Source: a virus
Direction: 5' to 3' (one strand)
Length of the DNA stretch: 64,000 nt
IMG/VR virus record: IMGVR_UViG_3300042897_000742
Coordinates: 29,872 to 93,871 of that record
In this document: piece by piece, positions 15,951-24,393 of the stretch
Layout: every line of letters starts with the position of its first letter
Numbering within the stretch: position 1 is the first letter of the stretch
Program-made: the position numbers and the translations under genes
The notes under the pieces: model-generated
Seen by the model: only the letters and a program-made list of their open reading frames with translations
What the model was told of the DNA's origin: nothing
Databases searched by the model: none

Positions 15951-17426
15951 ATGAAGAGGAGAATTCCTAAAATAGTAGTTAACCCTACGAGAGTACAACC
16001 TAATAGACCAATTCAGGTTGTTAATCAAGTACAACCACAGAGACAACCAGTTCAGATTAATAATGCACCAACTGCACCATTAAATAAAAGGACTACCTTT
16101 TCTGCAAAGAGTTCAAATAGAGTTTTTATTTTAGGCGGTGGGCCTTCAATGAAAGATATGAATCTTTCTTTTCTAAAAGATGAAGATGTTATTTGTGTAA
16201 ATAAGTCGATTGATCTGGTAAGAAATCCTACATTCTTTATTACAATGGATTATAGCTTTTTTGGAAAAGTAGGGGCATCAGTTCAAACTATAGCAGCAAA
16301 GGCTAAAAGTAGTCATTTTGTAATTAATAAAGGTCATAAGTATATACAAGAAATAAATGGAACTTATGTTGATGTTAGAAATAATCTAAGGTATACAGGC
16401 CTTGAACATTTTTCATCAGTAATTGAATCAGGTTTAACTACTCATGATAGGAGTGGATTTGGACTTTCTCTTAAAGAATTTTGCCACGGTGATAACAGTG
16501 GTTATTGTGCAATTCAATTTGCAATTTTAGCAGGATATCGTGAAATTTACTTATTAGGATTTGATTTAGGAAATACCAATATTCATTCAGAAACTCATTT
16601 TCATGGAGCTTATCCTAAAGTACCATCTGAAACATTTAGACAAAAGTTAGGTACATATACAGCAAATCTTGTATCATCAATGTCTAAAGTATCAACAAAG
16701 AGTTCTGTTAAAATAATGACAATGACACCATCACCATTAGAGGCTGTAATTCCTTTGATTAAAACTGTAAGAGGCGTTGATAAAGTAGAATTAACGCAAC
16801 CTCCTAAAGAAACGCCTAATCCAACATCTTCATTGTCAGATTTAGTAATAGTTGCATATTATACACTTAATACACCCTATGAAGAAGAAGCTAAAAAATT
16901 AATTAGATCTTTAAGTAGATTAGGACTTACTTATGATGTAGTTGGGGTTAAAAATCTTGGTGATTGGCAAGCAAATACCAGATTTAAGGCTAAGTTTATG
17001 GAAGATATGTTAAACAAACATTTAGGTAAAAATCTTTTATACGTTGATTCCGATGCAATAGTTCATAGTAAACCTATTCTTTTTGAAAATTATGATTGTG
17101 ATATTGCTGTAAGATGGCAAGACTTTAGATGGAGACAAAATGAATGTCTAAGCGGAACCATATTTATGGCAAATAATGAAAAGACCAGAGAACTTTGTAA
17201 AAGATGGCAAAGAATTAATATAAGCGAAGGTCCTAATGCAAAAACATTTGAACAGTGGAACTTAGGTTCGGTAATTAAACAAATGGAATCAGAAGGAAAA
17301 ATAAAAACAAATAATCTACCGGCAGAATATACATTTATCTTTGATAGCATGAGAGCAATGTATCCTAATGCAGTACCTGTTATTGAGCATTTTCAGGCAA
17401 GTAGAAAATTAAGAAATAAACTATAA
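15951..17426 (+). CDS. two-domain sugar-related protein: DUF115-like plus glycosyltransferase
   Basis: Start placed at 15951 (MKRRIPKIVVNP), since the longer frame would run through the terminator. About 491 residues. After a Pro/Gln-rich linker, FILGGGPSMKDMNLSFL and VICVNKSID resemble the DUF115 / motility-accessory-factor fold, which handles nonulosonic or related sugars. From about residue 300, LVIVAYYTLNTPYEEEAKKL, then LLYVDSDAIV with the D-x-D metal motif, form a GT-A glycosyltransferase. It heads a run of five sugar genes. Substrate unknown. Confidence 0.78.
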   Translation: MKRRIPKIVVNPTRVQPNRPIQVVNQVQPQRQPVQINNAPTAPLNKRTTFSAKSSNRVFILGGGPSMKDMNLSFLKDEDVICVNKSIDLVRNPTFFITMDYSFFGKVGASVQTIAAKAKSSHFVINKGHKYIQEINGTYVDVRNNLRYTGLEHFSSVIESGLTTHDRSGFGLSLKEFCHGDNSGYCAIQFAILAGYREIYLLGFDLGNTNIHSETHFHGAYPKVPSETFRQKLGTYTANLVSSMSKVSTKSSVKIMTMTPSPLEAVIPLIKTVRGVDKVELTQPPKETPNPTSSLSDLVIVAYYTLNTPYEEEAKKLIRSLSRLGLTYDVVGVKNLGDWQANTRFKAKFMEDMLNKHLGKNLLYVDSDAIVHSKPILFENYDCDIAVRWQDFRWRQNECLSGTIFMANNEKTRELCKRWQRINISEGPNAKTFEQWNLGSVIKQMESEGKIKTNNLPAEYTFIFDSMRAMYPNAVPVIEHFQASRKLRNKL

Positions 17427-17432
17427 TTATTT

Positions 17433-18107
17433 ATGAAAATAAATGAATACTTTGATAAAGTAATATGCATTAATCTTGCCAAGCGATATGATAGGTGGGA
17501 AGAAATGCAGGAGCAGTTTAATAAGCATAAAATTAAAGTAAGTAGATTTAATGCAATTGATGGAAATCCTATGGGATGGAAGAGCGAGAATTTTGCAGGA
17601 AAGGAAACCTCATTCAATGGCGCCATGGGTTGTATTGCAAGTCATGTTAATGTATATAGTTTAGCCAAACAAAATGGTTGGAAAAATGTTTTAATTATTG
17701 AAGATGACTGTGATTTTATAGATAATCTAAATGAAATGTTTGAAGAGTCTATAAAAACATTACCTAATAAATGGGATCTTTTATATTTTGGTGGAGTTCA
17801 TGAAACGCGAGGTGGTAAATTCGTTCCTGAAAAATTTAATAAGTATTTTGTTAGGGCAAAGAGAATTATAACAACTACATGTTATGCAGTTAATCATACT
17901 GCATATGATTTAATTTTAGATACCGTCTTAAAAAAGAAACCTTATTTTGATTGTCCTATAGATACATACTTAGGAGCTTATATACAGCCTAGTTTAGAAA
18001 CATATGCCTATCATCCACCGATTGCATGGCAGAGACCAAGTCATAGTGATATTCAAAATGCCCACCGTGACTATTCAGAAATGATGAAAAAGAATAACAT
18101 AAAATAG
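17433..18107 (+). CDS. glycosyltransferase family 25-like
   Basis: 224 residues with the GT25 order: VICINLAKRYDRWEEM, FNAIDG, GAMGCIASHVNVY, VLIIEDDCDF (acidic metal site). GT25 enzymes add galactose or related sugars in LPS outer core synthesis. It lies 6 bases after the previous sugar gene and 4 before the next, in one operon. Confidence 0.88.
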   Translation: MKINEYFDKVICINLAKRYDRWEEMQEQFNKHKIKVSRFNAIDGNPMGWKSENFAGKETSFNGAMGCIASHVNVYSLAKQNGWKNVLIIEDDCDFIDNLNEMFEESIKTLPNKWDLLYFGGVHETRGGKFVPEKFNKYFVRAKRIITTTCYAVNHTAYDLILDTVLKKKPYFDCPIDTYLGAYIQPSLETYAYHPPIAWQRPSHSDIQNAHRDYSEMMKKNNIK

Positions 18108-18111
18108 CATT

Positions 18112-18675
18112 ATGAAGATTGATTACATAATTGCAACTTTATATAGAGATACATTAGATAGAGCTATAAAATCTATAACAGACGAAGGTACAAATCATAA
18201 CATTTTTGCTATCGGACATATTAAGGATGGACGAGGGTGTGGTAACAGAAATGCAGGTTTATCTCAAGTTAAAGATAGTGATTGGATTATTTTTCTGGAC
18301 GATGATGATTATCTAGTTAGAGGATTTAGTAAACAACTTGATAATAATTTTGATATTGTTGTTTTTAGGATGTCCCAGGATGCATCTAATCCATATTACC
18401 CACCTAAAATTATTCCAAGAGTATGTAATAAATGTTCTGAAACTACATCAAAAGGATGCTGTTTACATAGTGGGAATGTTGGTAGTAATTTTGCAATAAA
18501 GACTTCATTTTATCTTAAGTATAAATGGTTATTTGATTGTTCTGTTAGGATACCAGACTGGCATTTCTTAGAAAGGGCAATTGAGAAAACCGATAAGATA
18601 AAAGTTACAAAAGATATATTTTATGTTGCTCCAATGGGAGGATATAATAAAGTAAAACCTAATGGAAAAAAATAA
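18112..18675 (+). CDS. GT2-like glycosyltransferase, short
   Basis: 187 residues. The N-terminus IDYIIATLYRDTLDRAIKSI and WIIFLDDDDYL (D-D-D metal motif) are those of a GT-A family 2 enzyme. Four cysteines in VCNKCSETTSKGCCLH could bind zinc. DWHFLERAI near the C-terminus supplies the usual acidic base region. It is shorter than most family members but appears complete in fold. Confidence 0.78.
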   Translation: MKIDYIIATLYRDTLDRAIKSITDEGTNHNIFAIGHIKDGRGCGNRNAGLSQVKDSDWIIFLDDDDYLVRGFSKQLDNNFDIVVFRMSQDASNPYYPPKIIPRVCNKCSETTSKGCCLHSGNVGSNFAIKTSFYLKYKWLFDCSVRIPDWHFLERAIEKTDKIKVTKDIFYVAPMGGYNKVKPNGKK

Positions 18676-18681
18676 AAGAGT

Positions 18682-19275
18682 ATGATAATAACAGTTTATA
18701 ATGATGTTATACCACGAGATGTTGTGGAGAGCCAAAGAAAGGTATTTGAAAAATTTGGAGAAAGGATTATACAAATTAAACCGAAAGTATGGGAAGGGCA
18801 TGCCCATACAGTTGATTCTCATTTAAGAAATAACGAATGGGAATATGCAATAGTAGTTGATATTGATTGTATTCCTCTAAATAAAGATGTGATTAAAGAA
18901 GCAAGAGAATGGGCTTTAAAGAATATAGGATTATATTCAGTTGCACAAAATCCTAATCATATACCAGGTGCTCCTGATTATGCAAGCCCAGCCTTTATTG
19001 CATTTTCAAGAAAGACTTATGAAGAACTAGGAAGACCCAGTTTTCAAGGAACTAAGACCTGGGATGTTGGTGGTGAATTAACCTATAAGGCAAGAGAAAA
19101 AAATATGCCGATAGTATTAATGTATCCAAGTCATGTTGAAATTCCTAAATGGAAATTTAAAGATGGAAAAATGTTTGGAATAGGAACTACTTATGCAAAT
19201 AAAATATATCATCATTTTGAAGGAAGAAGAGTAACAAAAAGTTTTTTAGATAAATGTAAACAAATTTTATTATGA
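18682..19275 (+). CDS. GT-A glycosyltransferase-like protein
   Basis: 197 residues. YAIVVDIDCIPL has the D-x-D-type metal motif, DYASPAFIAFSR and TWDVGGELT are typical acceptor-side features of GT-A folds. Overlaps the kdsB start by 4 bases. Substrate not inferable. Confidence 0.7.
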   Translation: MIITVYNDVIPRDVVESQRKVFEKFGERIIQIKPKVWEGHAHTVDSHLRNNEWEYAIVVDIDCIPLNKDVIKEAREWALKNIGLYSVAQNPNHIPGAPDYASPAFIAFSRKTYEELGRPSFQGTKTWDVGGELTYKAREKNMPIVLMYPSHVEIPKWKFKDGKMFGIGTTYANKIYHHFEGRRVTKSFLDKCKQILL

Positions 19276-19991
19276 AAAAGACAATTATAATTATCCCTGC
19301 AAGATGGGGATCAACTAGACTACCTGCAAAACCACTTGTTAAGATCTTAGATAAAATAATGATCCAATGGGTTTATGAAGAATGTAAAAAATCATTGGCG
19401 GATGAAGTCTATGTGGCAACAGACGATGAAAGAATCCGCACTAAGGTTAATGAATTTGGTGGTAAATGTATAATGACAGGTGAATGTAAAACCGGAACAG
19501 ATCGTGTATTAGAAGCTGCTAAAGATCTATCATATGATATTCTTATAAACATACAAGGCGATGAACCTGGTATATCATTTAGAGATATTAACTCTCTTAT
19601 TAATCTGGCAAATAGAAACACACAATCAGTTTCTACATTATCATCTCTTTTATCCAAAGAAGAACTAACCAATAGAAATGTAGTAAAACTCATTAAGTCT
19701 GGTAAAAAGGTTGTAATGTTTACCAGGAGCAGTTCTTATCTTTTTAGTCCTGATGTAGAAAAGCATATTGGGGCATATGCATTTCCTAAGGAGATTGCAG
19801 AAAAGATAGGAAAGCTTAAAACACAAACAGAAAATGAGATTGCAGAATCTTTAGAACAGTTAAGATGGGCAGATTCTGGAATATCATTTGTATGTAATAC
19901 AGTTCTTCATGCTGCAAAGGGTGTTGATACACCAGAAGACTTAAAAATGATTGAAACATATCTTAAACAAAATAGAAAACAATCAATATAA
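19272..19991 (+). CDS. kdsB: 3-deoxy-manno-octulosonate cytidylyltransferase (CMP-KDO synthetase)
   Basis: 239 residues close to bacterial KdsB length. IIPARWGSTRLPAKPL at residues 7-22 binds CTP, VYVATDDERI, CKTGTDRVLEA and INIQGDEPGI are the conserved blocks. It activates KDO as CMP-KDO. A KdsD-like isomerase sits at 63364, so at least two steps of the KDO pathway are phage-encoded. It could support a phage-directed surface sugar or sustain LPS synthesis during infection; both are inference. Confidence 0.9.
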   Translation: MKKTIIIIPARWGSTRLPAKPLVKILDKIMIQWVYEECKKSLADEVYVATDDERIRTKVNEFGGKCIMTGECKTGTDRVLEAAKDLSYDILINIQGDEPGISFRDINSLINLANRNTQSVSTLSSLLSKEELTNRNVVKLIKSGKKVVMFTRSSSYLFSPDVEKHIGAYAFPKEIAEKIGKLKTQTENEIAESLEQLRWADSGISFVCNTVLHAAKGVDTPEDLKMIETYLKQNRKQSI

Positions 19992-20007
19992 AACTAAATA
20001 CCGTATT

Positions 20008-20235
20008 ATGCAACAACAAATGAATCTAGATATTAATAATACAACTGAGATTGTCTGTGAGAGTTGTGGTAATAATACATTTAGACCAATCTTCTTTTTG
20101 AGAAGATTAAGTCCACTTATTTCACCTGATGGCAATGCCCGTCTTATTCCTATGGATTCACTTGCATGTTTAAAATGCGATCATGTAAATAAAGACTTTA
20201 ACCCAATTCCCCCTCAAATACAAACAGAAAAATAA
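20008..20235 (+). CDS. zinc-ribbon protein, 75 aa
   Basis: Start at 20008 (MQQQMNLDINNTT), after the kdsB stop; an in-frame ATG at 19951 lies within kdsB. Two knuckles, CESCGNNTF and CLKCDHVN, about 45 residues apart, form a zinc ribbon; FLRRLSPLISPDG lies between them. Similar small ribbon proteins are frequent in T4-like phages near virion genes. Function unknown. Confidence 0.8.
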   Translation: MQQQMNLDINNTTEIVCESCGNNTFRPIFFLRRLSPLISPDGNARLIPMDSLACLKCDHVNKDFNPIPPQIQTEK

Positions 20236-20238
20236 AAC

Positions 20239-20814
20239 ATGGAAAACAACGAAAAAGAAGTAGTACAAGAGCCTTTAAAGAAAAGCGAATTAATTGCTAA
20301 ACAAAAGGAACTTATGGAGCTTAATGAAAAGCTTCTTAAAGAAATGCAGGAAAGAGAGTATACCATTGATCTTAACAACAAAAAGATTTTTGATCGTCTT
20401 GTTAAATTTCTTGAAAAGGATGCTCCTTGGGGTCATACCACTGCAACTGGTTTGGTTATGTTATATCATAATCTTCGCGAGCAGAAAGATATCATTATTA
20501 AGACAAAGGATTGGGATGGTAAGATCCAATTAAGATCTGCCAATGTAACTATTCTTTGGTCAATGGTTACTAAAATGACCGGAAATGGATTCCATGAAGC
20601 CAAAGCCTTTATTGAATTAATGGCTGTATGTGGAGAAACTTTGGCCGGTGCTGTACAACGTGCCCACCAAGATAATCAACAACTTCGTGAAAATCATGCT
20701 AAGTTATCTCAAATTGATGATCAATTAGCAGATCCTAATATCATCAATGATATTGAAGAATCCACAGAGACTGTATCTATTGCTAATGAAGTAGACCCAG
20801 TAACTGAAGCATAA
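20239..20814 (+). CDS. hypothetical coiled-coil protein, 191 aa
   Basis: An N-terminal coiled coil (SELIAKQKELMELNEKLLKEM) precedes a compact domain with KDAPWGHTTATGLVMLYHNL. The C-terminus is acidic. It lies between the zinc-ribbon gene and the MGFHKR gene; a stop/start overlap (TAATG) couples it to the latter. I recall similar proteins in T4-like phages without assigned function. Confidence 0.75.
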   Translation: MENNEKEVVQEPLKKSELIAKQKELMELNEKLLKEMQEREYTIDLNNKKIFDRLVKFLEKDAPWGHTTATGLVMLYHNLREQKDIIIKTKDWDGKIQLRSANVTILWSMVTKMTGNGFHEAKAFIELMAVCGETLAGAVQRAHQDNQQLRENHAKLSQIDDQLADPNIINDIEESTETVSIANEVDPVTEA

Positions 20815-21062
20815 TGGGATTCCACAAAAGATACATAGATAATCAACAGGTTATTCGCCTATTTAATGAAGGGGGGTCTGACCGGGTTATTAAATGGTAT
20901 ACCGGTAAGGTTGACTCTTTAATCCTAGAAACCGGACTAGCATCTGACATTAATAAGATTTTATCAGATGGTGAATGGACAATGTTTGGTCAGGCAAAAA
21001 TTGCCGAAGAAGTTACTAAACGGATTCATCAAGAATTAGGAATAGAAGAAATTAAAAAATAA
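20814..21062 (+). CDS. MGFHKR-type small phage protein, 82 aa
   Basis: Begins MGFHKRYIDNQQVIRLF, a start shared with short conserved proteins of T4-like phages. The rest is alpha/beta with TMFGQAKIAEEVTKRI. Start overlaps the upstream stop by one base; a terminator follows directly. Function unknown. Confidence 0.75.
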   Translation: MGFHKRYIDNQQVIRLFNEGGSDRVIKWYTGKVDSLILETGLASDINKILSDGEWTMFGQAKIAEEVTKRIHQELGIEEIKK

Positions 21063-21081
21063 GGGACTTCGGTCCCTTTTT
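21061..21081 (+). terminator. rho-independent terminator with TTCG loop
   Basis: AAGGGAC / GTCCCTT stem closed by a TTCG tetraloop, then a T-rich tail. The first two A residues belong to the TAA stop of the gene at 20814. It separates this unit from the capsid-targeted cluster that starts at 21126. Confidence 0.93.
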
Positions 21082-21125
21082 ATTTCTCTATGTCATGATG
21101 AATAAATAAAAAAAGATATCCTAAC

Positions 21126-22007
21126 ATGAAATTTATTAAAACGTTTGTTAACTTCTTGACAGAGAAGAAGGAGGAAAAGGATTTTGAGGATAAAATAAAA
21201 GGTCATGGCTATTTTAAGGGAATATCTACTTCAACCGCCCGTAAGAAAATGGATCAGATGAAAGATCAGGCCGCTAAACCTGACGATGATCCTTCTGCTT
21301 ATAAAGAATTACCAGGCGACACTAAAGGAAAGAAACTTCTAAAACCTTCTAAACATACTAAGAATTATCAGGATCTTTATGCTGATGATGAAAAGGAAAC
21401 AAAAAATGAATCCATCATTAATTGGGAACTTTATCAACAACTAAAAGGTGGATCTACGAAAATTGAAAAAGAGCTTAAATATCAGATAGCTGAAAAGTAC
21501 ATAACTATAACAGCAACCGGACTTAATAAAGATGATAAAGCTGCTCTTATCAAAATGGGTGCAAATGTTACTATGATGGGCCCAGGATGGTATATAAATC
21601 TTAAAGATACTGATAAGAAAAAGATATTGGATTATCTTAATAAAGAAGGTATCGAAGTAAATGAAAACATTAATGAAGAATCTGGTGGAGATCGTTCACC
21701 GATTGATAATGATGCAATTGAAACTGGGTTAAAGAAAAAGAGTGAAGAAACTGGAGTTCCTCTTCCACTCCTTAGAATCGTAATGCGTCGTGGTATGGCT
21801 GCATGGAAGAGTGGTCATCGTCCAGGTGCAGGACAAGAACAGTGGGGTTATGCAAGAGTTAATTCATTTTTAACCCAAGCACCAGGTACTTGGGGTCGTC
21901 CTATTAAAGATCCTAAGAAAGGTGCAAAGGATGCCTATGGTGCTGATGCCGATGTTGCACAAGAAGTAATTAAAGGTGGACATGATAAAAATTTAAAGAA
22001 AGGATAA
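21126..22007 (+). CDS. capsid-targeted protein, DUF5824-like C-terminal domain
   Basis: Begins MKFIKTFVNFLTEKKEE (shared packaging peptide). Residues ~20-100 are highly charged, ~100-180 form an alpha/beta unit with YITITATGLNKDDK and MMGPGWYINL, and a second cleavage-like INE lies at 182-184. The C-terminal third (PLLRIVMRRGMAAWKSGHRPG, WGYARVNSFL) matches a phage domain I recall as DUF5824. First gene of an eight-member tagged cluster; AATAAATAAA lies 15-25 bases upstream. Confidence 0.78.
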   Translation: MKFIKTFVNFLTEKKEEKDFEDKIKGHGYFKGISTSTARKKMDQMKDQAAKPDDDPSAYKELPGDTKGKKLLKPSKHTKNYQDLYADDEKETKNESIINWELYQQLKGGSTKIEKELKYQIAEKYITITATGLNKDDKAALIKMGANVTMMGPGWYINLKDTDKKKILDYLNKEGIEVNENINEESGGDRSPIDNDAIETGLKKKSEETGVPLPLLRIVMRRGMAAWKSGHRPGAGQEQWGYARVNSFLTQAPGTWGRPIKDPKKGAKDAYGADADVAQEVIKGGHDKNLKKG

Positions 22008-22453
22008 TGAAAACTATAAAACTTTTTGAAGAATTTAAAGAAGCAACTTCTTGTCCGGTACCAACTAAAGATTTAGAAGTTAATACCAAAAATCGTAATA
22101 GAGCAATTCATGCAGACTTTATTGATTATGGTCCTCTTAATGTAGATGAACCTGCTGGGTATTGGGAACATCTCGCAGATCATTGGAAAACTAGTGTAGA
22201 AGCTGCTAAGAAATCAACGTGTGGAAATTGTGTTGCATTTGATATAGCTCCTCGTATGTTAGATTGCATGCCAGGTGAAATTAGCGATGAAGATGGAAAG
22301 TTAGGTTATTGTTGGATGCATCATTTCAAATGTCATTCTGCACGTAGCTGTTATACTTGGGCAAAAGGCGGTCCTATAACTGATGATAAAGTATCATATG
22401 ATTGGCAAGAAAGAAATCTTGATGCTGCAAATAATCCAAACCCTATTAAGTAA
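22007..22453 (+). CDS. capsid-targeted cysteine-rich protein
   Basis: Begins MKTIKLFEEFKEATS. The 148-residue product has a metal or Fe-S-like Cys/His pattern: TCGNCVAFD, RMLDCMPG, YCWMHHFKCHSARSCYTW. Related proteins with this C-x-x-C ... C ... C-x-M-H-H-x-x-C pattern occur in marine phages and have been likened to high-potential iron-sulfur proteins, with no proof I know of. One-base overlap with the previous tagged gene. Confidence 0.75.
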   Translation: MKTIKLFEEFKEATSCPVPTKDLEVNTKNRNRAIHADFIDYGPLNVDEPAGYWEHLADHWKTSVEAAKKSTCGNCVAFDIAPRMLDCMPGEISDEDGKLGYCWMHHFKCHSARSCYTWAKGGPITDDKVSYDWQERNLDAANNPNPIK

Positions 22454-22462
22454 TTGTTAAAT

Positions 22463-23005
22463 ATGAAATTTGTAAAAAACTTTAATGACTATCATAAGGT
22501 ATCTGAAGGACTCAAGTATCATATAGAAAATGGTTTGGATTTAACCAACAGTGTTTATCGCTTAGGTTCAGATTCATATACCAATCTATTTGAAGAAGTA
22601 AAACAGTATTGGGATAAAGGTAATATCATTCTAAACGGAAAAAGCGGTTGGATGGCAAAAAACCTTGAAGTTGGAAAACCTGCTGTTTATAATGACCGTA
22701 AAACTGGAAGAACTACCAAAGTAAAACTCGATTCACCGGAAAGAGGTGGAAATAAAAAGTTTATCGTTTATCGTAATACAGGTCGTACTGATGAAAACGG
22801 TAATGTAATTGCAAAAAAGATTGAATGGGGTGATCCGAACCTTACTGTAAAGAATGATGATCCAGGCAGAGCCGCATCATTCTGGGCAAGACACGGTTGT
22901 GATAAAGCTGAAAAAATGGATCCTAATAAGGCAGGTTTCTGGGCATGCTATGGTCCAAGTCTGTTCGGGAAGCAGTTAGGTTTAAGTAGTACTGAACCTT
23001 GGTAA
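22463..23005 (+). CDS. capsid-targeted protein, DUF5872-like
   Basis: Start at 22463 (MKFVKNFNDYHKVSEG), in line with the shared N-terminal peptide; the ATG at 22454 would add three residues before it. The C-terminal half carries KKIEWGDPNLTVKNDDPGR, AASFWARHGCDKAEK and FWACYGPSLFG, the arrangement of a phage domain I recall as DUF5872 (GDPN...SFRARHxC...WxC). Function unknown. Confidence 0.75.
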   Translation: MKFVKNFNDYHKVSEGLKYHIENGLDLTNSVYRLGSDSYTNLFEEVKQYWDKGNIILNGKSGWMAKNLEVGKPAVYNDRKTGRTTKVKLDSPERGGNKKFIVYRNTGRTDENGNVIAKKIEWGDPNLTVKNDDPGRAASFWARHGCDKAEKMDPNKAGFWACYGPSLFGKQLGLSSTEPW

Positions 23006-23034
23006 ATAAATAAACAAATAATATAACAAAAGAT

Positions 23035-24390
23035 ATGAAACATATTCCTAATTATTCTGAATTTAAGAAAATTAATGAAGCCTTTGCTACTTCAATGACA
23101 ACGGTTCAGACTGATGCTAAATTAAATCAAGCGGCAGATATCATTACAAATTTCTTAAATAAGAAAACCGGTAAAGCATTTAAGAAATTCCCATTCCTAG
23201 TATATTCAGGTGGAACTCCAGGTATTATGCTTTATAGCGATAAAGATAATTCTGCTGTTAGAATCAGTGGCGGTTCAGGTCGTTTTCCTGGTGTTGTTGG
23301 TCAATTAGATTACTTCTCTGATGGAGCTTCTCATACGGCTGATTTTTCTGTTAGTAGTGAAACATTTCCAATCGTTGCATTACTTAATGAATTTGTTAAA
23401 TTAGTTAATGAACCTTCATATGCATCAGAAGTAGAATCATTAACAGAATCTACATTAAATGAAGCAACTAAATCGTTCTCTCCAGCTGAACAAAAAACAA
23501 TCTTAAGCAGATTGGATAAAGGAGAAAGCGGTGCTGCTATTGCAAGAGATATGGGAGTATCGTATGGTATGATTTTACAACTTAAGAGAAATGTAAGTGT
23601 ACCTGAAGATGAGAGTCCTGCTGTAAAGGCAAATGAATTAACATTACAAGATAAGGTTAAACTATTAGATGAAACGCTTGATGACCTTTATGAAATTACA
23701 AGAAGACTTGCCGCTGGCGCATTTACTTCTTTAATGGTTTCAGGTAGAGCAGGTACTGGTAAAACATTCTCCGTTACTAAAGCCTTAAAGGATGAAGGAC
23801 TTATTGAGGATGATGACTTTATCGTTGTATCTGGTGCAGTATCAGTTATTATGATGTATAAGAAAATGTATCAATATAGAAACCAGGTTCTGGTATTTGA
23901 TGACTGTGATGCTGTATTCCGCGATGAGAATGGCCGTAACATCTTAAAGGCTGCCCTTGATACTAAAAAGACTAGAAGAATCTCTTATCTTAAGAAGAGC
24001 GGATTAGTATTTGATCCTAAGGATTTTGAAAATAATCCAGAGGGTGAATTTAATGCAATTGAAAATGGATTAGTTCCTGCATATTTTGATTTTGCCGGTA
24101 GAGTGGTATTTATTTCAAACCTACCTAAAGATAAGGCTGACCCGGATGGGGCTATTCGTTCAAGATCAATCTTAATTGATGTTAATCCTGATGATATGAC
24201 TCTAATGGAAAGAATTAAAATTCTTTTACCGGATCTTGAACCAAGAGATATGCCTCTCAAAGATAAAGAAGAAATTTTTGAATTTATGAAACGTGCAAAA
24301 GACGTCTCAATGAGAACATTTGTTAAGGCTGCTGGTTTCAAACAGGCAGGTTTAAACAATTGGGAAAGAATGGCACAAAGATATCTATAA
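23035..24390 (+). CDS. capsid-targeted AAA+ ATPase with internal cleavage-like site
   Basis: 451 residues. Begins MKHIPNYSEFKKINEAFA. A small N-terminal domain ends at STLNEATK (LNE at 141-143). A helix-turn-helix follows (KGESGAAIARDMGVSYGMILQLKR), then an AAA+ module: Walker A GRAGTGKT at 237-244, Walker B VLVFDDCDAVF near 290, sensor-like FISNLP near 362 and an arginine-rich IRSRS. The tag predicts that an ATPase, or its N-terminal part, is packaged with the DNA. An alternative is that only the first ~140 residues enter the head after processing. Confidence 0.8.
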   Translation: MKHIPNYSEFKKINEAFATSMTTVQTDAKLNQAADIITNFLNKKTGKAFKKFPFLVYSGGTPGIMLYSDKDNSAVRISGGSGRFPGVVGQLDYFSDGASHTADFSVSSETFPIVALLNEFVKLVNEPSYASEVESLTESTLNEATKSFSPAEQKTILSRLDKGESGAAIARDMGVSYGMILQLKRNVSVPEDESPAVKANELTLQDKVKLLDETLDDLYEITRRLAAGAFTSLMVSGRAGTGKTFSVTKALKDEGLIEDDDFIVVSGAVSVIMMYKKMYQYRNQVLVFDDCDAVFRDENGRNILKAALDTKKTRRISYLKKSGLVFDPKDFENNPEGEFNAIENGLVPAYFDFAGRVVFISNLPKDKADPDGAIRSRSILIDVNPDDMTLMERIKILLPDLEPRDMPLKDKEEIFEFMKRAKDVSMRTFVKAAGFKQAGLNNWERMAQRYL

Positions 24391-24393
24391 TAT

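Noticed and set aside
15951-18675. DNA base glucosyltransferases acting on hydroxymethylcytosine
   Set aside because: The families (GT25, GT2, DUF115-like) are those of surface glycans; none resembles T4 alpha- or beta-glucosyltransferase.
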